DNA of 64,000 nt from Reclinomonas americana ATCC 50394 (taxonomy: Eukaryota > Jakobida > Jakobea > Jakobida), in contig PS015061.1 in the NCBI GenBank assembly GCA_048213135.1, positions 77,381 to 141,380 of the forward strand, read 5' to 3'. Position 1 is the stretch's first letter; each line of letters opens with the position of its first letter. Under the pieces are notes generated by a model. The model searched no databases, was not told the origin of the DNA, and saw only the letters and a list, made by a program, of their open reading frames with translations. Shown here piece by piece: positions 34,822 through 46,600 of this stretch. The position numbers and the translations under genes are program-made.

Positions 34822-35057
34822 TGCTTCTCTCTCTCACGCTGTGTGTTTGGTCAGTGGTACTTGGTGGGGGCGGCGGGAGTGGTGCTGGCGCTCAACTTTC
34901 TGTGGAATGTGACGCATCGTGGTGTGCGCGCCACGTATGCGCTCTCGCTCGACGATGCCTACAGAGGTAACGCGTGCTTGTGGGCTGTGGGGAGTTGTGT
35001 CTGCTCGCTGCTCACTCACTGCCTGCGTCTGCAGACGAGTACGAATCGTATCGATAA
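34448..35057 (+). CDS. Small single-span membrane protein, unrecognised
   Basis: Exons 34448-34735, 34855-34966 and 35035-35057 give about 140 aa. The product starts MAESIAGVDDLFASLGAV, has a proline-rich stretch (PPPPSVPPPPPL), a helical segment (FADDERRFLVQYLRARQ), an acidic/serine run, one transmembrane helix (WYLVGAAGVVLALNFLW) and a short charged tail ending DEYESYR. The Pro/acidic part is probably cytosolic and the tail lumenal or the reverse; I see no signal peptide. The first intron holds a (GT)n tract. Its stop is 21 nt from the stop of the convergent TRMT2A gene. I do not recognise the family. Confidence 0.65.
34756..34820 (+). repeat. (GT)n microsatellite in an intron
   Basis: About 32 uninterrupted GT units within intron 1 of the small membrane-protein gene, just after the GTGCGT donor. 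Confidence 0.95.
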
Positions 35058-35078
35058 ACTCTTCTCTCTACGTTGTTG

Positions 35079-38000
35079 TTATTCGTCGTCTCCTTCATCG
35101 GCGGCAGCGACGGCCGGCATTGCCTCGTCGTCCTCCTCCTCCTCTTCTTCGACCGCGTCCTTGCCGTCTTCCTCGGGCCCGGGAGCTGCGGCTGTCACAG
35201 TGGCGGTGCTTCCGTTGCTTCCGCTGCCACTGGCAGCACCGTTGCGCAGTCGTTGGCGACGATGTACGACCAGCTCGGCTTCCTCGCTTGTGCATCGCTC
35301 AAACACGCACACGGTCTCGACGTGGGCCGTGTGCGGGAACATGTCGACTGGTTGCGCAATGACCGGGCGGAAGGGAAACCCTTGCAGCTTCTTGCTCATC
35401 GGACGGCACAACCTGCGTGCATGGATGAGCTGCAGATGGGGGAAGATCTGGCTTCTGTGCACCACGAGAACGCACAAGATGGCATCGTTGACCAGCGAGC
35501 CTGGTTTGCACGAGACGTACACCACGCGGTTGATCTCTTGGCAGCCGCGAATGGAACGCACCACATCGGGATGCAGACCGCTGCGCGGTGGATCTCTGCG
35601 ATTGCACGCGTGGCATGTCAGTCGGTCGCGCACTTTCATAGACATGCGCGCTTGCAAGAAACGCACACGACGGCCACGACATTGCGATTGGCTGACGAGT
35701 GCGCCGGCAGGTACTGCTGAATGTTGTACTTGCTGAGGACATCTTCGGCGCGACCGGCGACAAACGTGCAGTTAGTGATGCCTGCGCGCGTGGTGAGAAG
35801 CAATGGCCCTTCTCCACAGAGACACAAGTACAGTGGGTACCATTCAATTCGGCGTTCTTGGCCGCATCCTGCACCGCCGACTCGACAATGTCGACACCGA
35901 CGACGCGCTCGGCGTGCGACGACAGAATGAGGCCAATGGTTCCTGATGCGGAGAAGTGAGACGGTTGTCGGGAAGGGCATTCTCTCATTTTCTCCGCCAC
36001 TCACCCGTGCCGCAGCACACATCCAGCAACAGAGCCGGCTTGTTCGACAGTTCAGGCACTGCAAATCACGCGAGTCAACCACCGGCACCACCACTTCACC
36101 ATTGTTATCTCCCTTCCTCACCATGCTCTGGCACGGGGGAGGCAAGCTCCGCGCGAGGAGCATATGCCCAGTGCTGTACCAGGCGGTACAGCTTTTCGCA
36201 CGCCGGCTTGTTGACTTGGAAAAAGGAGCTCGGCGAAATGGCAAACTGCAGTCCGCACAACTCTTCGAGGACGACAGGCGAGCCTTCGAGGCACTCGGTG
36301 GGCACATCGGATGGCACTGCAGTGCACACGTGATTTAGCAGAGAGGAGAGCCTCGGTTTGTCGCCGCACGAGACGCAACATGAATCCGACACGCTGTCAG
36401 ACACTTGCAGGAACACGTGGACGCGCGAAACGGTGGGCGGCTGCACCGCTGGCGTTTCTCCGTCGCCATTCGCTGCATACGCCGCCACCATCTTGTCGTG
36501 CACCTCGGCATCGAACGCGCCCACAATGTTCTCCAGCGTAAAGTACTGCCGCACCAGTGCACGCAGCGGATCCAGCTCTTCGCCCTGCCGTCCTTGCGGA
36601 TGCGCGGCCACGGCAACTAGCACTTTTTGTGCCACGGATGGTGTGAGTTTCTTGCCAAAAGAGAGAGGCAAGGGACTTTTGCCGCACGCAACATTCGCCC
36701 CGTGAGGTCTGTCGGACGAGAACCTGGCGCCACGTGCCGACATGCGACTCGCGCTGGAATGGCAAGCCGGCTTCTGGCGAGCGAATCATGCGTGTGGCCA
36801 CACTCGCCACGCACTTGGCCTCCACCGGCACGTGCGGACATCCGTATGGTTCCTGGAAATTCGTGCACGTGAGTTTGACGCTGGTAGAGAGGAAGAGACG
36901 AAGCAGGGGAATAAACCTCGATCGTGTAGTTGGCACCCTGCATCTTGCCCTTGGTGAATCCGGCCAGCACCTCACCGGCGCCGTTGATACCGAAAGCAAA
37001 CTGCGTTAGATGTGTCAGGAGAGCGAGACAGCGAGGAGAAGAGAGAGGAGACAAACCTCGCATTTGTTGCGGTACTCGTTGAGTTGCGGGGACGGCACAA
37101 TGTCGAGCATCGGGCACAATGAGTTGCCCTTTTCTGTGCATAGGGGAAGGAGAGGGATGAGAGGGGAAAAGGAGAGGAATGCAGCGCGGGAAAAGGAGAG
37201 GAATGCAGCGCGGGAAGGAAAGTGCAGGAGAGGGGAGGATTCGTGGATTTGACGGAAGGAAGATTGGGGGACAGGAGAGGGAAGTGTAGAAAGGAGAGGA
37301 GTGCAGTGAGGGAATGAGAGGGTAGGAGAGGGGAGGAGACGTGGATTGAGGCATGGAAGACGGGGGACCGGAGAGGGAAGAGGGGAGAAGGAGAGGGGTG
37401 CATAGAGGAGAGGAGAGGAGTGCAGGAGAGGAGAGGAAACGTGGATTGAGGCATGCAAGATGGGGGGACCAGAGAGGGAAGAGAGGAAGGAGAGGAGTGC
37501 AGCGAGGGGAAGGAAAGAGGAAACGTGGATTTGAGGCATGCAAGATGGGGGGACCGGAGAGGGAAGAGAAGAAAGGAGGGGAGTGCAGAGAGGAAAGGAG
37601 GGTGCAACAGAGGAGAGGAGATGTGGATTTGACGGAAGGAAGATGGGGGGACAGGAGAGGGAAGAGAAGAAAGGAGAGGGGCGCAGAGCGGAGGGGAAAG
37701 AGGAAACGTGGATATGAGGCATGGAAGATGGGGGGACCAGAGAGGGAAGAGAGGAAGGAGAGGAATGAGCGAGGGAAGGAAAGTACAGGAGAGGGGAGGA
37801 GACGTGGATTGAGGCATGCAAGATGGGGGGACCGGTGAAGGAAGAGAGGAAAGGAGAGGGATGCAGCGATGGGAGGAGAGCGCAGGAGGGGGAGGAAACA
37901 AGGACGGAAGATGACGAGGTTGCGAGAAGAGCGAAGGAGGGAAGAAGTAAGGATGTGATCAGTGGAATAAGGAGAAGAACTGCGTTGCACTCGCGCGAAC

Positions 38001-39955
38001 TTGATGGGAGACCGAGAGAAACGAGAACGAGGTGACGAACAGGAAGAGCTTCAGAACGTAATAAGGAGACGAGTGGATCCTCACCATCGACATACCACAC
38101 CGGAGTGCGCGATTCCGACCATTCCCGCTGATTAAAGGTCCCATTCAGCTGCTTACGCAGCGTGCTAAACGCATTCACCACCGTCGATCGCTTGGTTTGC
38201 AACTGAATCTCGTATGGCATGCTGTCGCGAGGCAGTCAGTGACACGGAATCAACAGCAGGCGCACGCAGCACTCACCTATGCAACGGTGCCGTAATGTCA
38301 ACGACGGTGCGTGTGTCCGGAGGCTTCGAGGCACCGCCGTCTTCCTGGAACAGTGGGGGCAGTGAGTGAAAAGAAAGAGAAGGGCTGGGTGAAGAGAGGA
38401 AGAATGCAAGGCGATAGTGAGGAGTGGAAGGCAGTTCCATTCGTGAGAGAGAGGCCGAAGGGAGGAGGGTCATGCAGTTCGAGTTAGGAGTGTGACAGCG
38501 TGAGAGAGAGGTGTATGATGAAGCAGAGTGCAACAAGCAGAGACAAGAATGAGGGCGAGTTGGGCCGGAGCAGAATGAGACAATACAGAATGCAGCAGAG
38601 AAACCAGAACAAAGTGAAGGAAGGAGGAGCGACATGCAGATCGAGTTAGGAGTGTGAGTGAGAGGCAAGTGTTGAAGCAGAGTGCAGCAAGCAGAAACAA
38701 GAATGAGGGCGAGGTGAGTGAATGACTACGTAAATGGGGTTGGGTGTGATAGAGAGAAAGAAGGAGACGCAGAATGCAGAAAAAAACAGACTGTGGCGAA
38801 GTGCAAGGCGAAGGGAGGAGTGTAATGCAGTCCGGGCTGGGTGTGACAGTGCGTGTGTGTGAGAGGGGGGCCTGAGGTGAAGCAGAATGCAGCAAAGAGT
38901 GGCAACGAGTAAGTGCAAGACGAGTGAATGCGTGCAACGCAGTGTGAGAGAAAGAAGGCGATGCAGCAAAAAAAAAGAAACTATGGCGAAGTGCAAGGCG
39001 AAGGGAGGAGTGAAACGTAGTTCTGGTTGGGTGTGCGTGTGTGAGAGAGACGCGAGAATTGACAAAGAATGAGAGCAAAGCGACTGGCAAGTCCGTGCAC
39101 GACAAGTGACACCACCAACACCTCCCACTCCCTCCCTCCAAGCTCCCTGACCTCCGTGCGCTGGCGCTTCTGTCGCGGCCCCGGATCCGGTCGACCCACC
39201 ACCGCCTTGATCGCGCAGTGTCGCACCGTCACCCCATCCAGCTTGACCACGGCCGCCGCCGCCGCCTCGGGAGACGCATACACCGCCGTCGCCCAGGTAT
39301 GCGAGGGCGCCTTTTTCGCATTCTGCAGCGCCTCCGGTGCCGTCTTGTTCAGCAGCTTCATGAGATCGCGCTGCAGTCATGAGGTGTGAGAAGGGGAAGG
39401 AGGAGGACAAGGGAGAGGAGGAGAATGAAGAGAAGGTGGTGGTGGAGAAGAACAAGAAAAAGATGAAGAAGAAGAAGGAGGAGGAGGAGAAGAAGAAGAA
39501 GGAGGAGGAGAGGGAAAGAGAGGAAGAAGAAGAAGCAAGAAGATATAGAAGATAAAGAAGAAGAAGAAGAAGAAGAAGAAGAAGAAGAAGAAGAAGAAGA
39601 AGAAGAAGAAGAAGAAGAACAAGAGCAACAACACGAGAGGGAGGAAGAGGAACAGCAGGTCACTCACATTTGACATGTGCGACGGGAGATTGCGCAGAGT
39701 GATCATGTCGAATCGCTCAGGCAACGCACTGCCACTGGAGGATGCATGCTCGAGCTCTGGTTGATCACCTGCATGCACGCAAAAGCGTGTGTGAGAAACA
39801 CACACACAGAGAGAAAGAAATGATAAAGTGCATTTGTGACGAAACGTTTTCCAGTGACTGCAGCCGCAGTGGCGGTCTCTGCGTATGTGAGGTGTGAGAT
39901 GCATGCTCGACTGTGAGTGAGCAAGTGAGCACAGACCGTGCTCGTCGACTTGCAT
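35079..39955 (-). CDS. TRMT2A: tRNA (uracil-5-)-methyltransferase, TRMT2A-like, with RRM
   Basis: Starts at ATG 39955-39953 (MQVDEH) and ends at TAA 35081-35079. An N-terminal RRM (MITLRNLPSHMSN, KLLNKTAPEALQNA, HTWATAVYASPEAA) spans about 39715-39200. The TrmA-type catalytic domain then shows LQFAISPSSFFQVN, the SAM motif DVCCGTGTIGLIL (split by an intron at about 36005-35945), DPPRSGLHPD, VYVSCKPGSL with the nucleophile Cys codon at 35510-35508, and FPHTAHVETV with the catalytic Glu. The enzyme makes 5-methyluridine at tRNA position 54, and the RRM architecture matches animal TRMT2A. After the enzyme domain comes a Gly/Ser and acidic tail. Introns at about 37138-38082, 38345-39145 and 39384-39660 are filled with minisatellite or (GAA)n and are far longer than neighbours. 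Confidence 0.9.
37150..37930 (-). repeat. Minisatellite in a TRMT2A intron, about seven copies of 85-105 nt
   Basis: On the plus strand the unit contains ACGTGGATTTGAGGCATGCA, AGATGGGGGGACCGGAG and AGGGAAGAG. Copies start near 37233, 37340, 37439, 37523, 37621, 37706 and 37802. The strand is G/A-rich. Long open frames on the minus strand are produced by the repeat and are not genes. Confidence 0.9.
38345..39080 (-). repeat. Interspersed tandem repeats in a second TRMT2A intron
   Basis: GCAGAGTGCAACAAGCAGAG at about 38524 recurs diverged at about 38677 and 38883. GCGAAGTGCAAGGCGAAGGG occurs at about 38796 and 38986. The block seems to have grown by unequal duplication of a 100-200 nt unit. 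Confidence 0.75.
39554..39619 (+). repeat. (GAA)n microsatellite in a TRMT2A intron
   Basis: About 22 GAA units on the plus strand (TTC on the sense strand of the gene), embedded in a longer purine-rich stretch at 39380-39655. Confidence 0.95.
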
Positions 39956-40010
39956 GTGTGATAATCAATCCACTGGCGATCCGCCTGCCGCACTTCAACT
40001 CACATCATCC

Positions 40011-40778
40011 ATGCGCGGCCTGTTGCTGCTGCTTGTCATCGCCGTGTGCTTAGTGGCGCACACTCACGCGCTGTCATTCACACCAGTTACGCGCGCCACA
40101 CACATGATCAAAAAATCAGACACTGATTACTCTCTTTCACACACACACAGTGCCCAGACAGCGCAGATGGCGTTGTGTTCTCACAAGTAAACGCACCCGC
40201 AGCCATCACACCCTCACAAGTGCGTGCGTTTTCCGCGCACATTTTTGTCTCTCACAGTCACTCATTGCAATGAGCAGACAATGACGATTGATGTGCAAGG
40301 ACAGCTGGCAAGTCGCCTCAGCACGCCCAGTGATGGCAGTGTGCTCTCTGTAGGTACACACAGACACTGCCACACTGCCACACACACACAGAAACACGCA
40401 CACACACACACTCTCTCTCTCTGTGCCCACACACGCACATCACCCTCCTCTCACAGCTCACATGTTGTCTCCACACACTCAGAGGTACTCTTTGGCGAAT
40501 CAGTAGTCCACCAGCAATCATTCGCATTGTGCGGTGCTCCCGAGGAAACCGACGCGCCCACTGTGTGTCCCATGCCTGCTGGTGCCATGCAGCGTACTGT
40601 CACACTTCGCAGTTTGATTGACAATGGTGACGGGTCGGTGCGAGAGGTTGTGCTGAGTGAGAGCGAGTATCGGCTGCGCATTGCGGTGGTGGTGCCGACG
40701 ATCTTTGATGGGATGCAGCAGCGTGGGTGTGTGGAGGCGCCGTTTGCGGTGGTGGAGGCGGTGCATGATGAGTTGTGA
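40011..40778 (+). CDS. Secreted ML-domain (NPC2/PG-transfer-like) lipid-binding protein
   Basis: Exons 40011-40085, 40151-40219, 40278-40353 and 40483-40778, about 170 aa. The start MRGLLLLLVIAVCLVAHTHA is a clear signal peptide. The mature part carries ML hallmarks: CPDSADGVVF, MTIDVQGQLASRL, FGESVVHQQSFALCGAP, VCPMPAGAMQRTVTL and YRLRIAVV...GCVEAPF, with Cys spaced as in fungal and amoebal phosphatidylglycerol/phosphatidylinositol transfer proteins. It probably binds a lipid or sterol in the secretory or lysosomal lumen. The C-terminus VVEAVHDEL resembles an HDEL ER-retention signal ending exactly at the stop, so ER residence is likely. The last intron has (CA)n. Its stop is 19 nt from the stop of the convergent TRAF/TLDc gene. 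Confidence 0.82.
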
Positions 40779-40797
40779 GTGAATGGGGGTGATTGGT

Positions 40798-43378
40798 TCA
40801 TTCAACGAGGAAGACTTCGTAGTCGACCACTTGGAAGTGGTACGATCCCGTCAGGGTCGTCCTGTCAAATTCTCCACCGTCGGTGCTCTGGTAAGAGGAA
40901 AGGTTGCTTCGGCTGCTGCTGTTGCTGTTGCAGTTGTCATACAAGACAAGGTCAGCTCCGCTTCCGAATTCCGGACCACCTTCACCGTAGTGATACACGG
41001 CCTTCTCCTTCTGATCCGCCTTCAGTGCAAAGCGTCGCACACTTGCACCACTCCACGAAGCCGAGAACAAGAAGGTGGTGCCGGATGGATCGGCGACATA
41101 AGCGCCTCCCCCGGATTTCCACGGCACAGGCGTGTACCCGCCACACACTCGTCCCGTCGACGACTTGGCCACGACCAGCGTCGGTCTGCGCGCAGTCACG
41201 CATCCATCAGTCTCCAAGCAACACGCGCACTCATCCTCCAATCACTCACCCACGATTGTCACATCGCTGATGGAATGTGGCTGCCGCAAACCCATCTCGA
41301 CTGCCCTTGAACAACAACGTCAATTTGGGCATACTTGCACCACCTCGCGCTTGCTGCACCCACTGCACCACTCGCGCATCCGCAGCACTCAGCAGATCAC
41401 TGGCAGCTATCATCTCCGACCACTCACGCTCCTCTTGTTCCCTCGCCAGCCGCTCGCGCTCCTCTCGCTCTCTGACCTGTCGCTCTCGTTCCTCCTGCTC
41501 TCTGGCTTGACGCTCTCGCTCCTCCTGCTCTCTGGCAAGTCGCTCTCGCTCAGACGCCTCTCGTTCCTGAATCGCTCTTTCACGCATCTCCAGCGGCTCA
41601 AGACGGGCGAGCAGCTGTCAATGGACAGGAGAAAGAATGAGTGGGAGGAGAGATGCATTCACTACCACCAACATCCACAAGCAGACCTGAGAAACACCTC
41701 GTTCAAGAGCTTCTCGCATGCGACGCTCTGATGCAAGTTGCTCAGCCAGTCGCTCCTCAACAGCTTGCCTCGCTTGTTCTTCAAGAATCAACCGTTCCTC
41801 AACAAGCTGTCTCGCCTGTCGTTCATCAACTAGTTGCTGCCGGCACTCGATAAGCTGCTCAGTGCATACAGCAAGCCGCTCTCCGCTCTCGGCAACCACC
41901 TGCGACAGCTCGCGCACTTGCACGTGCAGCAGGGAGAGTTCTCGCACTCGATCATGCAGCTGCACACACGCATGCCCTAAATCAGAACCAAGAGACTGCA
42001 TACTCACCACATCTCTCCTCTCACACCACCGCACCTCTCGCAGTGGTCGCTCCACTCGCAACACATCACACACTCGCTCATGCTCCTCCCTCTCACCAAC
42101 AATACCACGCCATCCACACCCCAGTTCACCACCACGACACACTGTGTGCTGCAGCCGGCACTCCGTCTCTGCCACGAGAGAACAAAGAGGCACCACGTCA
42201 GTGTCATGATACACCTCTCTCTCCTTCAAGCACACTCACCAAGATGCCGCTGCATCTCTGCCAGTGAACACTGCAGCTGACATCCACGCGGACATGATCG
42301 CATGCACCCACTCCAGCTGTGCTCCACCATCTCACTCAGCGCCATCCTTGCTCGACATCCGAGCGGGCACTCGCGCAAGCATCCACTCCACTCGTGCTCC
42401 GCAGTGCGATCGAGTGTCATCTGCTCTCCACACCTCTCGCACGCATACGGGCACTGCGTGAGGCCATGTGTGCGGTAATAATCGCCCACCGTCTGCTTAT
42501 CCACCAGTGAGGAGAGAGAAACTCGAGACAAACAACACTCCATGACAAAACACAAACCATGGGTGCGTGCATGTGATCTGTGGTGTTCCCGCATGTCAAC
42601 ATCAAGGTCAACTTGCGCATCAACAGACAAGCACCACACGCCACCTTCATGTTGCTATACATGAGCTGGAGTCGTCGCTGCACTTCCTTCTGCGTGGCCA
42701 CCGATGTGACTCCGTCGCCACACAAATCCGATCCACCCTCCGTCACGTGCTCACTGTGTCGCAGGGAACAAAACATGCCATGGGTGTCACATTGAGAGAG
42801 GGCAAGCAAGCGCACTGTCTTCTCCCTCCCTGACGCACCGACACAAGTGATGCAGCTCGCTGGCACACAGCACAAAATCCGGAGCACACAGATCCTGCCG
42901 ACAAAACAATGTCATCATTAATGCAAGCACAGGAATGAGAGAGAGAGAGAGAGAGAGCCAGTGAGCAAAGACACGACTTACGATGCTGCAGCCTTCTCTC
43001 TCGCTCTCTCTCTCTTCGTGCGATGAGGGTGTGCGCACGAAACACAGTTGCGACCTAAAGAGAGTGCGCATGCCTCCCTCTCTCCCTCCCTCCCTCCTCT
43101 CCCTCCCTCCCTCCACTCCCTCCTCTCTCTCTCTCTCCTCCCTCTCTCGCTTCATGTGGTGAGGATGTACACACGAAACACTGTTGTGACCTGATGAGAG
43201 TGCGCATGCTTATCTCATTCCCTTCCCTCCCTCCCTCCCTCCCCCTCCCTCTCNNNNNNNNNNNNNNNNNNNNNNNNNNNNNNNNNNNNNNNNNNNNNNC
43301 TTCTGAAGCAGGAGGAAGAGGAGGAAGAGAAGCAGCAGCAGAGGATGATCCACTGCCTTCACCGTCTTCGAATCCCAT
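40798..43378 (-). CDS. TRAF-type zinc finger, coiled-coil, TLDc domain protein
   Basis: The probable start is ATG 43378-43376 (MGFEDGEGSGSSSAAAS), followed by a short exon that runs into the N gap. Next come Cys/His exons (DLCAPDFVLCASELHHLC and CDTHGMFCSLRHSEH), then TRAF-type fingers at about 42470-42050 (CPYACERCGEQ, CPLGCRARM, CPRGCQLQC, GCGWRGIVGEREEH). A long coiled coil of REQEERERQ-type repeats covers about 41960-41430. The C-terminal TLDc domain (KLTLLFKGSRDGFAAATFHQ, RVCGGYTPVPWKS, TTFLFSASW, YEVFLVE) ends at TGA 40800-40798. TLDc domains are linked to V-ATPase regulation and oxidative-stress resistance, and TRAF fingers to oligomerisation or ubiquitin signalling. A scaffold with both is inferred. 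The N-terminal Cys/His segment may be a degenerate RING or B-box. The exon structure around the gap is incomplete. Confidence 0.8.
43254..43299. other. Assembly gap (N run)
   Basis: 46 Ns flanked by CCCTCC-rich repeat in the first intron or exon border of the TRAF/TLDc gene. Confidence 0.95.
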
Positions 43379-43602
43379 TCTCCACCACCTGACGGCGGAG
43401 CAAAAGAGATGAGAGGACATGATGCATGCGACGTTTCTTCCTCGCAGCAAATCATCAAGCACAACGATGGAAGCTTGCTCACACAAAGAGAGAGCCCACT
43501 TGTTCAACTCATGAACCACCAAGCGCGTGTTTTCACAGAAGCAACAACCGCGTCCTGCACACATTTCGTTCACCGACTTCCTTCCACCTCTGAGAGATCA
43601 CC

Positions 43603-46600
43603 ATGTCCTCCCCCGCCGCCTCTCGCCGCACCGGCAACACCCCCCACATCGAGACCACCGATGTGGAGTTGGGCGGCATGGGTGCCTCCTCGCCCGCCGA
43701 AAGCAAGCCACTTGATCGCGGCACATCGACCATGCGATTGGCCGCTGGAGGCGCGCCCACTCCCACTGCCCTCGCGGCCGCAGAGGAGAACAAGGCCACA
43801 GCACCGCCTCCACCCAAGCAAGTGCCTCTGTCGCGTGTGTATGCCATGTGGCCGGTGAAAGGGTACATCTTCTTTGGCACACTTGGTGAGTACGAGTGTG
43901 AGCAAGTGTGTGCGAGAGAAGAGTGTGTCTTATATATGGGGAGTGCAGGAGCGATTGTGCAGGGCGGTGCACTGCCAGCGTTCTCCATTGTGTTGTTGCG
44001 TACATGTGCATTGATTGCATCACCTATTTCTGTCAACAATCTGACGCTTGACTGCTCTGTGGTCAAACAGTGGCAAGCTTTTCAACGCGTTCTTCAAAGG
44101 TACGCGCGCGCTCTCTCTCTCTCTCTCTCTCTTTCTCTCAGTGTGTACATGCTGGCTCGGCTGTTCGAATACTCACGAAAAGCTCCGCTGCTGTTGTGCG
44201 CACACAGATCCGGATGTGATTCGCAGTGAGACCACACTGGCGTGCATTCTGTTCATTCTGATCGGCCTCGCCTCCTTCCTCTTTGCGTACCTCCAGGTGT
44301 GTCTCTGTGCGCGCGCGTGTGAGTGTCACTTGCATTCACACTTACCGGCTCTCGCTTGATGTATTAGGTGAGCATGTGGCAGCTTGCCGGCAACAATGTG
44401 ACTCGCGCACTCCGGTTGCGCGTTTTCCAAGGTTGGTGCTTGTATATTCGTGCTGCTGACGACACTCGTTGCTCACTGTTTGTTGGTCAGCACTGTTGCG
44501 GCAAGAGATTGCGTATTTCGACGCCAATGACAGTGGAAAGCTCCAGGCGCAGTTGTTTACTGAGGTATTGTTGTCGACGAAGTATGTGTGTGTGTGTCAG
44601 AGAAGATACTCAGATTGTGCGCAGACCTCGGCTGTGCAAAATGGAATCAGCGAAAAGATGGGCATGGTCATCAAGTTGCATTATTGTGTGTTCGCCGCGC
44701 ACTGTTCGTTTCACGCGGGCTGAACACTCTTCCTTTCCTGCAGCCTGACCACGCAGTGCCTGGGCGGAGTGCGTTTATGTTTCCCCGATTGCGTGTTGTG
44801 TGTCATCGCTGATTTGCTCGAGCAGGTTTTGGTGGCCTTTGTCTTTGGCTGGCTGCTGACCCTGATTCTGCTCGCTCTGGCGCCCGTTATTATGATTGCC
44901 GGCTTCCTGCAGTTCTCGTTCTTGGCTCGCACGGCCGCCACCACCATGTCGGTCTCCAATGAGGTTTGTCAGTTGGTGCTCGAGGCTGTCTCCTGTGCGC
45001 GAGACTTAACGCGTACACGCACGCGCACAGGCCGGCAGCAAGGCGTCCGAGGTGCTCAGTGGAGGTGGGTCGTCGTTCGACGCACGATTGCGTTTTTATT
45101 GTTCCACGCTCAATATTTTGTGGTCCGCAGTGCGTACCGTGTACGCCTTCAATCGCCAGCATGCCGAGGCCACCCTCTTCAACAACAAGCTCGAGCAAGT
45201 GCGCAAGACCGGTGTGAAGAACGCCCACATGGGTGGCATCGGTTTCGGCGTGTCCATGTTTGCCATTTTCATTGTCTATGTGAGTGCTGTGCTCGATGCA
45301 GTGCGTAGCTTCGAGCCAGTTCGACTCACGTCCTTTATATCGAAGGCTCTCGGCTTCTTGGCTGGTGGACGTTTCGTGGCCGACGGTCGCATGCAGGGTG
45401 GCGACGTGCTGACTGGTTTGTTTTGTTGAAGGTCTTGTGTGTGCGCGCGTTGGTGGTTCTGACTCTTCACTTTCACGTGCAGTGTTCTTCAGGTGATTCA
45501 GCTGTGCCGCCTTGATGTCTCTCTGTGTGTATGTCTCTTTCTCTCTCTCGCTCGCTCTGTGTGTGTGCATTTGTGATACATTTGTGTGTCTGTTTGTCTG
45601 TCTGTGTCTCTGTGTCTCTGTCTCTCTGTCTCTCTCTCTCTCTCTGTGTATGTGTCTGTGTCTGTCTGTATGTCTGCCCGTCTGTCTTCTTCGCTCTCTC
45701 TCTCTCTCTCTCTCTCTTTCTTTCTCCCCTTCTCTCCCTCCCCTTCTTGCATGCCCGCTCGTTCTCTCTCCTTCTCTGTCTGTGTATGTGTCTGTGCGGC
45801 TGTCTGTCTGTCTTTCTGTTTCTGTCTTCTCTCTCTCCCCTTATTTCGCTGTGCCGGTCTGTCTGTCTGTCTGTCTGTCTGCTTCGCTCTCTCTCTCTTC
45901 TTGCTTGCTCCCTCGCTCAGTGTGTGCATGTGTGCGTTTGTGATGCGTTTGTGATGCATTTGTGGTCTATTGTGTCTTCCCTCGGCTCTTGCCTTCGCTC
46001 ATTATTTGTGTGTCTGTCTGCCTGTCTGTCTGCTTCGCTCTCTCTTGCTCTCTCTATCTCTCCTCTTGGCATCTATTGTATCTTCCCTCGGTTCTTGCCT
46101 TTGCTCATTCTCGTGTGCTCTTCTGCCGGCGCAGCATTGTCATCGGTGGCATGGTGCGTGCATTCATATTGTCCTTCCATACACCTCCACACCTTCTCAC
46201 TTTTTTGTCACTGCAGGGTCTCGGCCAGGCACGTCGTTCTCACGCAGCATATATGTATCTCCGACTTTGTCTCATATTGTGATGCACACAGTTGTCGCAG
46301 CAGCTGCCCGACATCGCCAAGGCACGTCGTTCTCTCGTCTTGCCCTCCCTGTCCCTTCGTTTGTGCTCACCCCCTTTGCCTTTCGCGCAGGGCAAGGCCG
46401 CCGCCGCCAACCTGTTCGCCATTCTTGACCGCGTGCCGGAAGTGGATCCGAACGAGGGCACCGGTGTCAAGGCCGACCGCGTCCGTGGCGACATTGAGTT
46501 CTGCAACATCTCCTTCTCCTACCCGCAGCGACCCGACACACGTGTCATCAAGGGCCTCTCGCTGAAGGTCATGGCTGGCCAGCGTGTTGCCCTGGTGCGT

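Noticed and set aside
37150-37930. CRISPR-like appearance of regular repeats
   Set aside because: Units are contiguous and diverged, with no unique spacers, in an intron of a eukaryotic gene.
36617-38220. Long minus-strand open frames (over 400 codons) rich in Ser, Pro and Leu
   Set aside because: They are translations of the TRMT2A intron minisatellite; the repeat sits between exons that join in frame for the enzyme.
45512-46565. Plus-strand frame of Cys/Leu/Ser/Val repeats within the ABCB gene
   Set aside because: CT/GT microsatellite intron; the flanking exons give the expected transporter sequence without it.
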